A stretch of 48,327 nucleotides of DNA from an uncultured Lachnospiraceae bacterium (lineage in GTDB: Bacteria; Bacillota; Clostridia; Lachnospirales; Lachnospiraceae). This document shows positions 16,959 to 23,643 of the stretch, one piece after another. The stretch is taken from NCBI GenBank assembly GCA_910588865.1, contig CAJUSJ010000025.1, positions 1 to 48,327 of the forward strand, written 5' to 3'. The translations under genes were made by a program, and so were the position numbers. How positions within the stretch are numbered: the first letter of the stretch is position 1; the number at the start of each line of letters is the position of its first letter. The notes beneath the pieces were generated by a model. That model had not been told where the DNA came from and searched no databases. It worked only from the letters and a program-made list of their open reading frames with translations.

Positions 16959-17906
16959 ATGGCGTATGGTTTTTATGGCTGGGATCATGGGGATATTGGT
17001 GAGGTTACGGATGAGTATGAAAGGAGCTGGACCCCTTGTCAGCTCTATGACGCTCTTTGGGACATATGGTGCGAGTATACCTGCGCTCCCAGGCTGCGGG
17101 GGCAGTGGAGTGAGGAGAACCGGACTGTGGGGCAGTGTTCGATCACGGCGTTTCTGGCCCAGGATATTTTCGGGGGCAAGGTTTATGGGATCTTGCGCCC
17201 CGGCGGGAATTATCACTGCTACAATGTGGTGGGGGACTGTGTGTTTGACTTGACCAGCCAGCAGTTTGGGGATGAGGTGCTGGATTATGAGAACAATCCG
17301 GAGCAGTTCCGGGAGGCGCATTTTGCCAAGGAGGAGAAGCGGCAGAGGTATCAGTTTCTTAAAGGGGAGCTGGAAAGGCGGTTTGGCAGGAAAATGATGA
17401 GTGTTTCTGAGATCATGAGGAAGATGATTTTGGAGGCCAGGGGAAATCTTCATGACATCAATCATTTTCTGAAGGTTCATTCTTACGCGAGGCTTATCGG
17501 AGAGTGTGAGGGCTTGTGCGCAAGGGAGCTGAGGACTCTTGAGATCGGGGCCATTCTCCACGATATTGCCTGTCCCCTGTGCCGCGAGAAGTACGGGAAT
17601 ACCAACGGCAAAAGGCAGGAGGAGGAGGGGATGCCTCTGGTAAGGAAGTTTTTTGAGGGGGAGAGCCTGGAGAGGGACATTCTGGAGAGGGTGGTTTTTC
17701 TGGTGGGCCATCATCATACGCTGACGGATATCCGGGGGCTGGATTATCAGATTTTGGTTGAGGCGGATTATCTGGTGAACGCGGGGGAGGGAAGTTATTC
17801 GGAGGAGAATATCCGGGGAATGCTTGCCGGGACGTTCAGGACCAAGACGGGGAAGGAGCTTTTGGAGGGGATTTATCTTGGGAAAGAGGGAGCTTTACCA
17901 TATTGA
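16959..17906 (+). CDS. YunG-like domain fused to an HD-domain hydrolase
   Basis: The 315-residue product joins two units usually found apart. Residues about 10-125 match YunG-like proteins (YDALWDIWCEY, VGQCSITAFLAQDIFGGKVY, NYHCYNVVGDCVFDLTSQQF), whose conserved Cys and His suggest a papain- or transglutaminase-like fold. Residues about 165-290 form an HD phosphohydrolase domain (HDINHFLKVHSYARLI, AILHDIAC, VVFLVGHHHTL, LVEADYLVNA). The ATG at 16959 has a GGAAGGCGAG ribosome site. A longer reading from 16899 adds only a basic, unconserved stretch. It ends two bases inside the frame of the next NUDIX gene. The biochemical role is unknown. Confidence 0.85.
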   Translation: MAYGFYGWDHGDIGEVTDEYERSWTPCQLYDALWDIWCEYTCAPRLRGQWSEENRTVGQCSITAFLAQDIFGGKVYGILRPGGNYHCYNVVGDCVFDLTSQQFGDEVLDYENNPEQFREAHFAKEEKRQRYQFLKGELERRFGRKMMSVSEIMRKMILEARGNLHDINHFLKVHSYARLIGECEGLCARELRTLEIGAILHDIACPLCREKYGNTNGKRQEEEGMPLVRKFFEGESLERDILERVVFLVGHHHTLTDIRGLDYQILVEADYLVNAGEGSYSEENIRGMLAGTFRTKTGKELLEGIYLGKEGALPY

Positions 17907-17932
17907 GAAGGTGTTTTAGAGGAGAGATTGCT

Positions 17933-18553
17933 GTGGATAAAAGTGAAGTATGGCTTAAGTGGGCGGTGGAATTGCAGAGCATCGCGCAGGCGGGATTATT
18001 TTACGGAAAGGACCCTTTTGACGTGGAGCGGTATGAGCGGGTCCGGGAGATCGCGGCGGAGATGATCAGCTATAAAGGGGATATTTCTCTGGAAAAGGTG
18101 AAGGATCTGTTTTGCGGGGATGTGGGGTATCAGACCCCCAAGATTGACACCAGGGCGGCGATTTTTAAGGGGGACAGGATTTTGCTGGTAAAGGAAAATA
18201 ACGGTACCTGGTCGCTGCCGGGAGGCTGGGTGGATGTGGGACTGTCGGTCAGTGAGAACGTGGTGAAGGAAGTGAAGGAGGAGGCAGGCCTTGATGTCAG
18301 GGCGGAGAGGGTGATCGCCGTCCAGGACAGGGAGAAGCACAACCGTCCTTTGTACGCCTATAAGGTTTGTAAAATTTTTGTTTTGTGTTCCGCGGCGGGC
18401 GGGACTTTTGAGAAAAATATAGAGACTGTGGACAGTGGGTATTTTGGGATTGGGGAACTGCCTGCTTTGGCGGAGGAGAAAAATACGGAGGAGCAGGTGC
18501 GCATGTGTTTTGAGGCATATGGGAGGGAGGACTGGGTTACGCTGTTGGATTAG
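17933..18553 (+). CDS. NUDIX hydrolase with N-terminal NUDIX_N-type domain
   Basis: The 206-residue protein starts with a helical domain (DKSEVWLKWAVELQSIAQAG... DPFDVERYERVREIAAEM) typical of YjhB-like NUDIX enzymes, followed by the hydrolase domain with the box GGWVDVGLS...VVKEVKEEAGL. Such enzymes act on ADP-ribose-like or other nucleotide sugars, but the substrate here is not determinable. The GTG at 17933 is preferred because AGAGGAGAG stands eight bases upstream and the family begins with this sequence. Its first codons share 14 of 15 bases with a unit of the tandem repeat downstream (17949-17963 compared with 18639-18653). Confidence 0.87.
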   Translation: MDKSEVWLKWAVELQSIAQAGLFYGKDPFDVERYERVREIAAEMISYKGDISLEKVKDLFCGDVGYQTPKIDTRAAIFKGDRILLVKENNGTWSLPGGWVDVGLSVSENVVKEVKEEAGLDVRAERVIAVQDREKHNRPLYAYKVCKIFVLCSAAGGTFEKNIETVDSGYFGIGELPALAEEKNTEEQVRMCFEAYGREDWVTLLD

Positions 18554-19002
18554 AGGGGGAAGAATTTTGTATAAGTGGGGAAAATATTTTAAATATGGGG
18601 TGTTAGTGGGGAGAAAAGGCTGAAAGATGAAGTAAAAATATGGCATAAGTGGGTGAAAATGATTTCGATAAAAAGAGGGAAGAAATAGAAAGTGGGTGAA
18701 AAGAGCTAAGATATAGGGAGAAAATGTGGTATAAGTGGGTGAAATGAATCATAATATAGGAGGGAAAATGAGTATAAGTGGGTAATTTTGTTGAAGTGGG
18801 GGTTGTGGAATCGGGTGAGAGTGATAATTGAAGACAATAAAGGATAGGTATCGTTTACTTATGTGAGGGCAAGTGATTTGTTTTGAGGTCAGGTGGTCTG
18901 AGCGTGGGCGGTATTTGTCTGAAACAGGACGGGACGGCGGGATGACCAGGGGCTGGTTTTGGTTGGCTTTTGGACCGCTGATTTCTATGGAGGAGATTGA
19001 TT
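18554..19002 (+). other. 449-bp purine-rich gap carrying a degenerate tandem repeat
   Basis: No gene is visible between the NUDIX gene and the small FakA-like gene. The plus strand is mostly A and G with very few C. It holds the 43-bp repeat described separately and several ribosome-site-plus-ATG look-alikes that open frames of only five to seven codons. From about 18820 to 18988 I see nothing recognisable. Confidence 0.7.
18602..18773 (+). repeat. Degenerate 43-bp tandem repeat with ATAAGTGGGTGAAA core
   Basis: Four consecutive units start at 18602, 18645, 18688 and 18731, each exactly 43 bases. A partial fifth starts at 18774. Each unit begins with a version of ATAAGTGGGTGAAA and continues purine-rich, often ending GGGAGAAAATG or similar. 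Extra partial cores occur at 18571 and 18792. Because 43 is not a multiple of three and stops are frequent, the array is non-coding. The segment 18639-18653 is nearly the same as codons near the start of the NUDIX gene upstream, suggesting the units derive from it. Confidence 0.7.
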
Positions 19003-19254
19003 ATGTTGGAGTTTAGATATGATACCCAGCTGCTTATTGAGGGCGAGGGCCTTGATGAGGATATGATAAATGAGTATTTTACAAGGAATTTTAAGGGCGA
19101 CTGTCTGCTGGCGGTTGGGGATGAGGAAATGATTAAGATCCATTTTCATACTAATGAGCCCTGGAGGGTCCTTGAGTATTGTGCTTCCCTGGGTGAAATC
19201 TATGATATTGTGATTGAGGATATGGACAGGCAGTCACGGGGATTAAAGGGGTGA
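19003..19254 (+). CDS. Stand-alone domain like the C-terminus of FakA/YloV (DAK2 family)
   Basis: The 83-residue protein matches the end of FakA/YloV-type fatty-acid kinases: a YDTQLLIEGEGL opening, GDCLLAVGDEEMIKIHFHTN in the middle and VLEYCASLGEIYDIVIEDM after it. The catalytic DAK2/kinase part is absent. I see no kinase remnant upstream, so it is a free-standing small protein rather than a fresh truncation. It might bind a lipid-carrier protein or simply be a relic. The ATG at 19003 has GGAGGAG eight bases before it. A terminator follows at 19328. Confidence 0.75.
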   Translation: MLEFRYDTQLLIEGEGLDEDMINEYFTRNFKGDCLLAVGDEEMIKIHFHTNEPWRVLEYCASLGEIYDIVIEDMDRQSRGLKG

Positions 19255-19327
19255 GGCAAGGGGCCTTGGGAGCGCGGGCACTGTGAGCGGAGGAATATGG
19301 GTGCTGGCGCGGCCGGGCTTTGGCGGG

Positions 19328-19355
19328 GAGTCCGGTGGGCCGGACTCTTTGTTTT
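19328..19355 (+). terminator. Intrinsic terminator before the fused acetyltransferase gene
   Basis: GAGTCCGG (19328-19335) and CCGGACTC (19340-19347) form a perfect 8-bp stem with a 4-base loop, followed by TTTGTTTT. It separates the FakA-like gene from the next coding unit. Confidence 0.85.
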
Positions 19356-19378
19356 GAGGAAAAATGGAGGTAAATGTT

Positions 19379-20251
19379 ATGGTTTTGTACAGACCCGTTG
19401 GGACGGAGGAGCTGAGGCTGATTGAGGAAAGCGGGTACAGAGAGTTTCCGCCCAGACTGCCGGAGCAGCCGATTTTTTATCCTGTGCTCCATGAGGATTA
19501 TGCCAGGGAGATTGCCCGGGGCTGGAATGTTAAGTACAACCGGGACCACAGAGGGTATGTGACCAGATTTGAGATTGATGATGAGTATTTCGGAAGGTTT
19601 GAGGTGCGGCGGGTGGGGAAGTCTTATCATGAGGAGCTGTGGGTTTTGGCTGAGGAGCTGGAGGAGTTTAACAGGCATATTCTTGGGAGGATACAGGTGA
19701 TCGGCGCGTTTGGGGAGAAGGAGGGGAAGGGTTTGTCTTGCGGAAAGTCTAAGGAAGAGCGTGTGACTGGGGAGTCTGAGCTGAGGAGAGCCGGTATACA
19801 TATTATTTCTCTGGCGGACAGGCCGGAGATGAAGGACAGGGCAGCCGGGTGGTTTCATGAGAAATGGGGAATTCCTCTGGCGGCCTATGTGGAGAGTATG
19901 GAGGAATGCCTGGCGGGAAACGGGCCGGTTCCTCAGTGGTTTTTGGCTGTGTCCGGGGAGGGGCAGGAGATTGTTGGGGGTCTGGGAGTGATTGAGAATG
20001 ATTTCCACAACAGACGGGATCTGACTCCCAATGTATGCGCGGTCTATACGGAGGAGAGGTGGAGGTGCCGTGGCGTGGCCGGGGCGCTGCTTGAGCGTGT
20101 GTGCCGGGATATGAAGGGGAGGGGGATTGATACGCTGTATCTTCTGACAGATCATACTTCTTTTTATGAGCGGTACGGGTGGGAATTTTTTTGTATGGTT
20201 CAGGGGGACGGGGAGACAAGGCTGTCAAGAATGTATATTCACAGGGGGTGA
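19379..20251 (+). CDS. ADP-ribosylation/crystallin J1-like domain fused to GNAT
   Basis: The first 110 residues or so (VLYRPVGTEELRLIEESGYR, LPEQPIFYPVL, WVLAEELEEFNRHILGRI) match small proteins commonly labelled ADP-ribosylation/crystallin J1, whose function is not known. After a short linker, residues about 140-290 form a GNAT acetyltransferase (IISLADRPEMKDRAAGWFHE, VYTEERWRCRGVAGALLERV with the acetyl-CoA loop, FYERYGWEFF). The two parts are normally separate genes. The ATG at 19379 is preferred because GGAGG lies about ten bases upstream, inside a longer open frame. It lies five bases upstream of the SdpI-like gene. Confidence 0.83.
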   Translation: MVLYRPVGTEELRLIEESGYREFPPRLPEQPIFYPVLHEDYAREIARGWNVKYNRDHRGYVTRFEIDDEYFGRFEVRRVGKSYHEELWVLAEELEEFNRHILGRIQVIGAFGEKEGKGLSCGKSKEERVTGESELRRAGIHIISLADRPEMKDRAAGWFHEKWGIPLAAYVESMEECLAGNGPVPQWFLAVSGEGQEIVGGLGVIENDFHNRRDLTPNVCAVYTEERWRCRGVAGALLERVCRDMKGRGIDTLYLLTDHTSFYERYGWEFFCMVQGDGETRLSRMYIHRG

Positions 20252-20255
20252 GAAT

Positions 20256-20639
20256 ATGACCTGGTTCTGGTGGTTTTTGTTTGTGTGCAATCTGGTGGTT
20301 CCTGTGGCGATGATCGGCGCTGGAAGAATGATGTGGAAGCATTGTCCCCAAAAAATCAATGGCGTGGTGGGCTACAGGACAAGGCGGTCAATGAGGAACA
20401 TGGATACCTGGAGATTTGCCCATGATTATTGCGGCCGCCTGTGGTGGAAGCTGGGGTGGTGGATGCTTTTGGCTTCTGTATTGGTTCAGCTTCCGCTTTT
20501 TAACAGCGGGGAGAGGGCGGTCAGCTGGGCAGGGGGAGTGATCTGCGGTGTACAGTGCGCCATTATGATCGGCACGGTGTTTTTGGTGGAAAGGGCTTTG
20601 GGAAGGACGTTTTTTGAGGATGGGAGACGGCGGGTATGA
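20256..20639 (+). CDS. SdpI-family membrane protein
   Basis: The 127-residue protein has about three membrane helices (near 4-25, 66-83 and 92-112) and the characteristic SdpI-family segment INGVVGYRTRRSMRN followed by DTWRFAHDYCGRLWW. In Bacillus, SdpI gives immunity to the SdpC toxin, but most family members have no proven role. The ATG at 20256 follows the previous stop by four bases. The stop overlaps the next GNAT gene by ATGA, so it belongs to this co-directional run. No toxin gene is recognisable nearby. Confidence 0.86.
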   Translation: MTWFWWFLFVCNLVVPVAMIGAGRMMWKHCPQKINGVVGYRTRRSMRNMDTWRFAHDYCGRLWWKLGWWMLLASVLVQLPLFNSGERAVSWAGGVICGVQCAIMIGTVFLVERALGRTFFEDGRRRV

Positions 20640-21247
20640 AATGGCTGGAGCTTAAAACGGAGCGGCTGGTTTTAAGGCCGTTTCGGGAAGGAGATATGGA
20701 GGCTGTCTATAAGATTTTTGGGGATCCGGAGGTGAACCGGTTTCTTCCCTGGTTTCCTGTGGGGACAATGGAGGAGGCGAGGGAGTTTTATGAAGGGCGG
20801 CTTAGGAATGAGGGCAGTGATTTTTACTATGGGATCTGTCTGAGAGGGGAGGACCGTCCTGTTGGGTATGTGAGTTTTACCTTGAATGACAGCCATGATC
20901 TGGGGTATGGGCTTTGCCGGGAGTTCTGGCACAGGGGCATTGCCGGGGAGGCGGCTGGAGCGGTGCTGGAACACCTTAGGAGAAGCGGGATTCCCTATGT
21001 TACGGCCACTCATGATGTGAAAAACCCGGGAAGCGGGCAGGTGATGAGGCGGCTTGGCATGAGATATTGTTATTCTTATGAGGAGCAGTGGCAGCCTAAG
21101 GATATTCTGGTTGTGTTTCGTCTCTATCAGCTGAATCTTGACGGGCAGGAGGACAGGGTTTACCGGAAGTGCTGGGACAACGCGGCGGCGCGGTATGTGG
21201 AGTGTCTGGACGGACATGGGGAGCCTGGGAGTAAAGATTTTTCGTGA
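20636..21247 (+). CDS. GNAT N-acetyltransferase, RimJ/RimL type
   Basis: The 203-residue protein begins LELKTERLVLRPFREGDMEAV, the standard opening of RimJ/RimL-like acetyltransferases (Acetyltransf_3), with LGYGLCREFWHRGIAGEAAGA as the acetyl-CoA site and TATHDVKNPGSGQVMRRLGM near the end. These enzymes acetylate protein N-termini, amino acids or small molecules. The actual substrate is unknown. Translation is coupled to the SdpI-like gene by a four-base overlap. Confidence 0.88.
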   Translation: MKWLELKTERLVLRPFREGDMEAVYKIFGDPEVNRFLPWFPVGTMEEAREFYEGRLRNEGSDFYYGICLRGEDRPVGYVSFTLNDSHDLGYGLCREFWHRGIAGEAAGAVLEHLRRSGIPYVTATHDVKNPGSGQVMRRLGMRYCYSYEEQWQPKDILVVFRLYQLNLDGQEDRVYRKCWDNAAARYVECLDGHGEPGSKDFS

Positions 21248-21340
21248 ATGGAAGGGGAAGGAGGAAGGGATGGCCTGGCGCGGGTTTTCTGAGGAGCCGA
21301 ATTTTCTCGGGGCAGGGGAAGTGTGTCGGGGCATGTCAAA

Positions 21341-21718
21341 ATGATAATGAATTGCCGGATTCAATCAATGTATTTGTGTGTCAGGGATATGGACAGGGCG
21401 GTTGGGTTTTATGAGGATTTTTTTGAGAGAAAGGCAGCCGTAAGGGATGAGATCTACAGTGTGTTTTTGATTGACGGGTTCCGGCTGGGATTGTTTGCTT
21501 TTGAGAAAGTACAGGAGGACCACAGTTTTGGCAGCAATTGTCTGCCCAGCGTCAGTGTGGACAGTCTTAAGGAGCTGAAAGACAAGATCAGGAATCTGGA
21601 GCTGTGTTTTCCTTTGACGAAGATTAAGGATAACTGGGTTGTGGAGTTTGTGGATTCGGAGGGGAATCATGTGGAGCTGACGGCACCGGTTCGCGCCCGG
21701 CAAGAGATACAATCATGA
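21341..21718 (+). CDS. VOC-family (glyoxalase-like) protein
   Basis: The 125-residue product has the VOC pattern: MYLCVRDMDRAVGFYEDFF at the start and VVEFVDSEGNHVELTAP at the end, where the last Glu would be a metal ligand. It is divergent from the VOC protein at 16540, so the two are not a recent duplication. Starts at 21341 or 21347 are both possible, and the first has a GGGGC stretch at a suitable distance. Function cannot be narrowed down. Confidence 0.82.
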   Translation: MIMNCRIQSMYLCVRDMDRAVGFYEDFFERKAAVRDEIYSVFLIDGFRLGLFAFEKVQEDHSFGSNCLPSVSVDSLKELKDKIRNLELCFPLTKIKDNWVVEFVDSEGNHVELTAPVRARQEIQS

Positions 21719-21876
21719 TTTTTACGCGGTTGGGAACAGCGTGATTGAGAGCAGGGGAGGCGAGGCGCGGTTTACTTGTGGGATTGTCGAAAAGATTGGC
21801 AACCGCGGGAATGGCAGTGGTGTCTTGTGGGAAATGTTGCCGAGGAGTGCGAGTATGGTAAAATCTTAGCTGGTGC

Positions 21877-21905
21877 TTTTCACTGAACTGTATTTTGTGT
21901 ATAAT
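21877..21905 (+). promoter_or_regulatory. Promoter of the UPF0175 gene
   Basis: TTTTCA (21877-21882) and a perfect TATAAT (21900-21905) are 17 bases apart, with TG two bases before the -10 box. The gene starts 34 bases downstream. Confidence 0.65.
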
Positions 21906-21938
21906 AAAACGAAAGGCCATATAGGAAGGAGACAGGAT

Positions 21939-22205
21939 ATGGGACCGCGGAAAATTGAGATTACAATACCAGAGGAAATGGTTCCATTTGTATTGGCTGC
22001 CGATGATGAGGTTCAGCTGCGTCAGAACGCGATGTTATTGTATCCATATATTCAGGACGGAACGATTTCTCATGAAAAGGCGGCAGAAATCCTTGGTATC
22101 CATAAGCTGGATTTGATTGTACTATATGGGAGACAGGGAATGAAGTATTTTCAGGAATCGGATGAAGAACTGGAGGAAGATATCACTTCTAAAGAAATCA
22201 GATAA
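21939..22205 (+). CDS. UPF0175-family small protein (antitoxin-like)
   Basis: The 88-residue protein contains the UPF0175 helix-turn-helix-like segment (DGTISHEKAAEILGIHKLDLIVLYGRQGM) and an acidic C-terminus (SDEELEEDI). In other genomes this family often lies directly before a PIN-domain toxin gene and acts as the antitoxin. Here no PIN gene follows: the next 150 bases are non-coding and then a GNAT gene starts. The ATG at 21939 has AAGGAG upstream and its own promoter at 21877-21905. It could be an orphan antitoxin or a regulator of distant genes. Confidence 0.8.
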   Translation: MGPRKIEITIPEEMVPFVLAADDEVQLRQNAMLLYPYIQDGTISHEKAAEILGIHKLDLIVLYGRQGMKYFQESDEELEEDITSKEIR

Positions 22206-22231
22206 AGGGCTGAAGCATATTTTTTGGAATC

Positions 22232-22259
22232 CGGCAGGTTCCTTAAGGAAATATTGCCG
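22232..22259 (+). terminator. Hairpin after the UPF0175 gene
   Basis: CGGCA (22232-22236) pairs with TGCCG (22255-22259), and the perfect palindrome TTCCTTAAGGAA (22239-22250) lies inside. No T-tract follows, so it may be an RNA-stabilising or regulatory hairpin rather than a full terminator. Confidence 0.4.
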
Positions 22260-22355
22260 TAAAACACAAAGGCGGGGAAAGTCATGAGATGAGGGGGCGA
22301 AAAAGGCGAGGAGCAGACTTTTCATGGAGCTGTGATTGGAGGAGCAAGGACTGGT

Positions 22356-22865
22356 ATGGATTACCGAATCAGAGAACTGCTGAGGGAGGACTATGGTCTT
22401 CTTGAGGATTTTTTATATGAGGCGATTTTTGTGCCCGAGGGCGCTGTTAGGCCTTCCAGGTCAATTCTTGAAAGGCCGGAGCTTAAGGTCTATGTGGAGT
22501 GTTTTGGGGAGAGGAAGGCCGATATGGGCTTGATCGCGGAGGTTGACGGGAAGGCGGCAGGTGCTGTCTGGGTCCGCGTAATGAATGATTACGGCCATAT
22601 AGACGACATGACCCCGTCATTTGCCATTTCTCTGTACAAGGAATATCGGGGATTTGGCATAGGGACGGCTTTGATGAAGGCTATGGTCAGGCTGTTGAAG
22701 CGGCGGGGGTATACAAGAGGGTCTCTGGCGGTGCAGAAGGCCAATTACGCTGTGAACATGTACAAGAAAGTGGGGTTTCGGATTGTGGGTGAAAATCAGG
22801 AGGAGTATATTATGTTGTCTGATTTTTCCGATTTTACAGAGGATCATAGAACTAAGGAGGTATGA
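22356..22865 (+). CDS. GNAT N-acetyltransferase
   Basis: The 169-residue protein carries a GNAT core: YRIRELLREDYGLLEDFLYEAIF at the start, ISLYKEYRGFGIGTALMKAM with the acetyl-CoA loop, and AVNMYKKVGFRIVGE as the usual C-terminal motif. It resembles RimI-like single-domain acetyltransferases. The ATG at 22356 is chosen because GGAGGAG lies about 11 bases before it. An earlier start at 22332 would sit upstream of that ribosome site. A strong AAGGAGG for the next gene lies at its end, so both are probably co-transcribed. Confidence 0.86.
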   Translation: MDYRIRELLREDYGLLEDFLYEAIFVPEGAVRPSRSILERPELKVYVECFGERKADMGLIAEVDGKAAGAVWVRVMNDYGHIDDMTPSFAISLYKEYRGFGIGTALMKAMVRLLKRRGYTRGSLAVQKANYAVNMYKKVGFRIVGENQEEYIMLSDFSDFTEDHRTKEV

Positions 22866-22868
22866 GAT

Positions 22869-23216
22869 ATGCCGTTTACAGAGATCTGTATTTACCAGGT
22901 CAAGCCTCAGAAGACAGAGGAGTTTGAAGCCTTAATGCTTGAGGCGAAAAGTTTTTTGGAAAAACAGGAGGGACTTCTTCTGCTCCGGCTTAGTAAAAGA
23001 GAGTATCACATTGATATGGAGCAGATTAAAGAGGGGCTTGCGCCTCTTAAGCTTACCCGGGTGGTAAAGAGTGTGAAGTACATGCTTTACTGGGAGTTTG
23101 ACACAAAAGAAAGCTATGGGGCGGCGCAGAAAAACCTTTATGACAGCTATTGGAAGTCCATTGAAAGGTGTTTGGTGGTTCCTCATGATAAATATTTGGG
23201 GGAGAGGCTTTTTTGA
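22869..23216 (+). CDS. Antibiotic biosynthesis monooxygenase (ABM)-like protein
   Basis: The 115-residue protein looks like a dimeric alpha-beta barrel of the ABM type: FTEICIYQVKPQKTEEFEAL begins the ferredoxin-like fold and MLYWEFDTKESYGAAQKN closes it. Family members range from quinol monooxygenases to stress proteins with no known reaction. An AAGGAGG site precedes the ATG. A small membrane-protein gene follows 46 bases later. Confidence 0.7.
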   Translation: MPFTEICIYQVKPQKTEEFEALMLEAKSFLEKQEGLLLLRLSKREYHIDMEQIKEGLAPLKLTRVVKSVKYMLYWEFDTKESYGAAQKNLYDSYWKSIERCLVVPHDKYLGERLF

Positions 23217-23262
23217 GAACACGTTTCTGAAAAGGGAGAGATTTTTTTACGGAGGTGTGGAA

Positions 23263-23589
23263 ATGGAAGGCAGGACAATGGGGTTCGCGGTCTGGTGCGG
23301 GGTGGGGGGAATTATTTTATGTCTGGCAGTGTATGCCTGTTTTGCCAAAAGACCGGTGGGTTTTTGGGCCAATGTAAAGGCCCCTGAGGTTACGGATGTG
23401 AGGAGATATAACCGGGCTGTGGCGAAGCTTTTTGGGATTTTGGGAATGGTGACCATTGGGTTGGGGTTCCCTCTTCTCGCGGGGCAGAATTCGGCGTGGG
23501 TCCTGATTTCTGTTGTGGGAGTTATGGCGGAGAGCATTGCCGCCATGGCTGTTTATTCTCTTGTGATTGAGAAAAAATACAGAAAGTAA
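23263..23589 (+). CDS. Small membrane protein of unknown function
   Basis: The 108-residue protein has three predicted membrane helices, near residues 5-24, 52-70 and 75-97. Between the first two is a conserved-looking loop, KRPVGFWANVKAPEV followed by RRYNRAVAKL. Similar small three-helix proteins occur widely in Clostridia without known function, and I do not recognise a named family with certainty. The ATG at 23263 has GGAGG about nine bases upstream. It ends the run of small accessory genes. Confidence 0.68.
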   Translation: MEGRTMGFAVWCGVGGIILCLAVYACFAKRPVGFWANVKAPEVTDVRRYNRAVAKLFGILGMVTIGLGFPLLAGQNSAWVLISVVGVMAESIAAMAVYSLVIEKKYRK

Positions 23590-23643
23590 ACCGTCATGCG
23601 CCCGGCTGCGATGGGACTTTCAAAGTAAAGAGGGGATTTTGAC

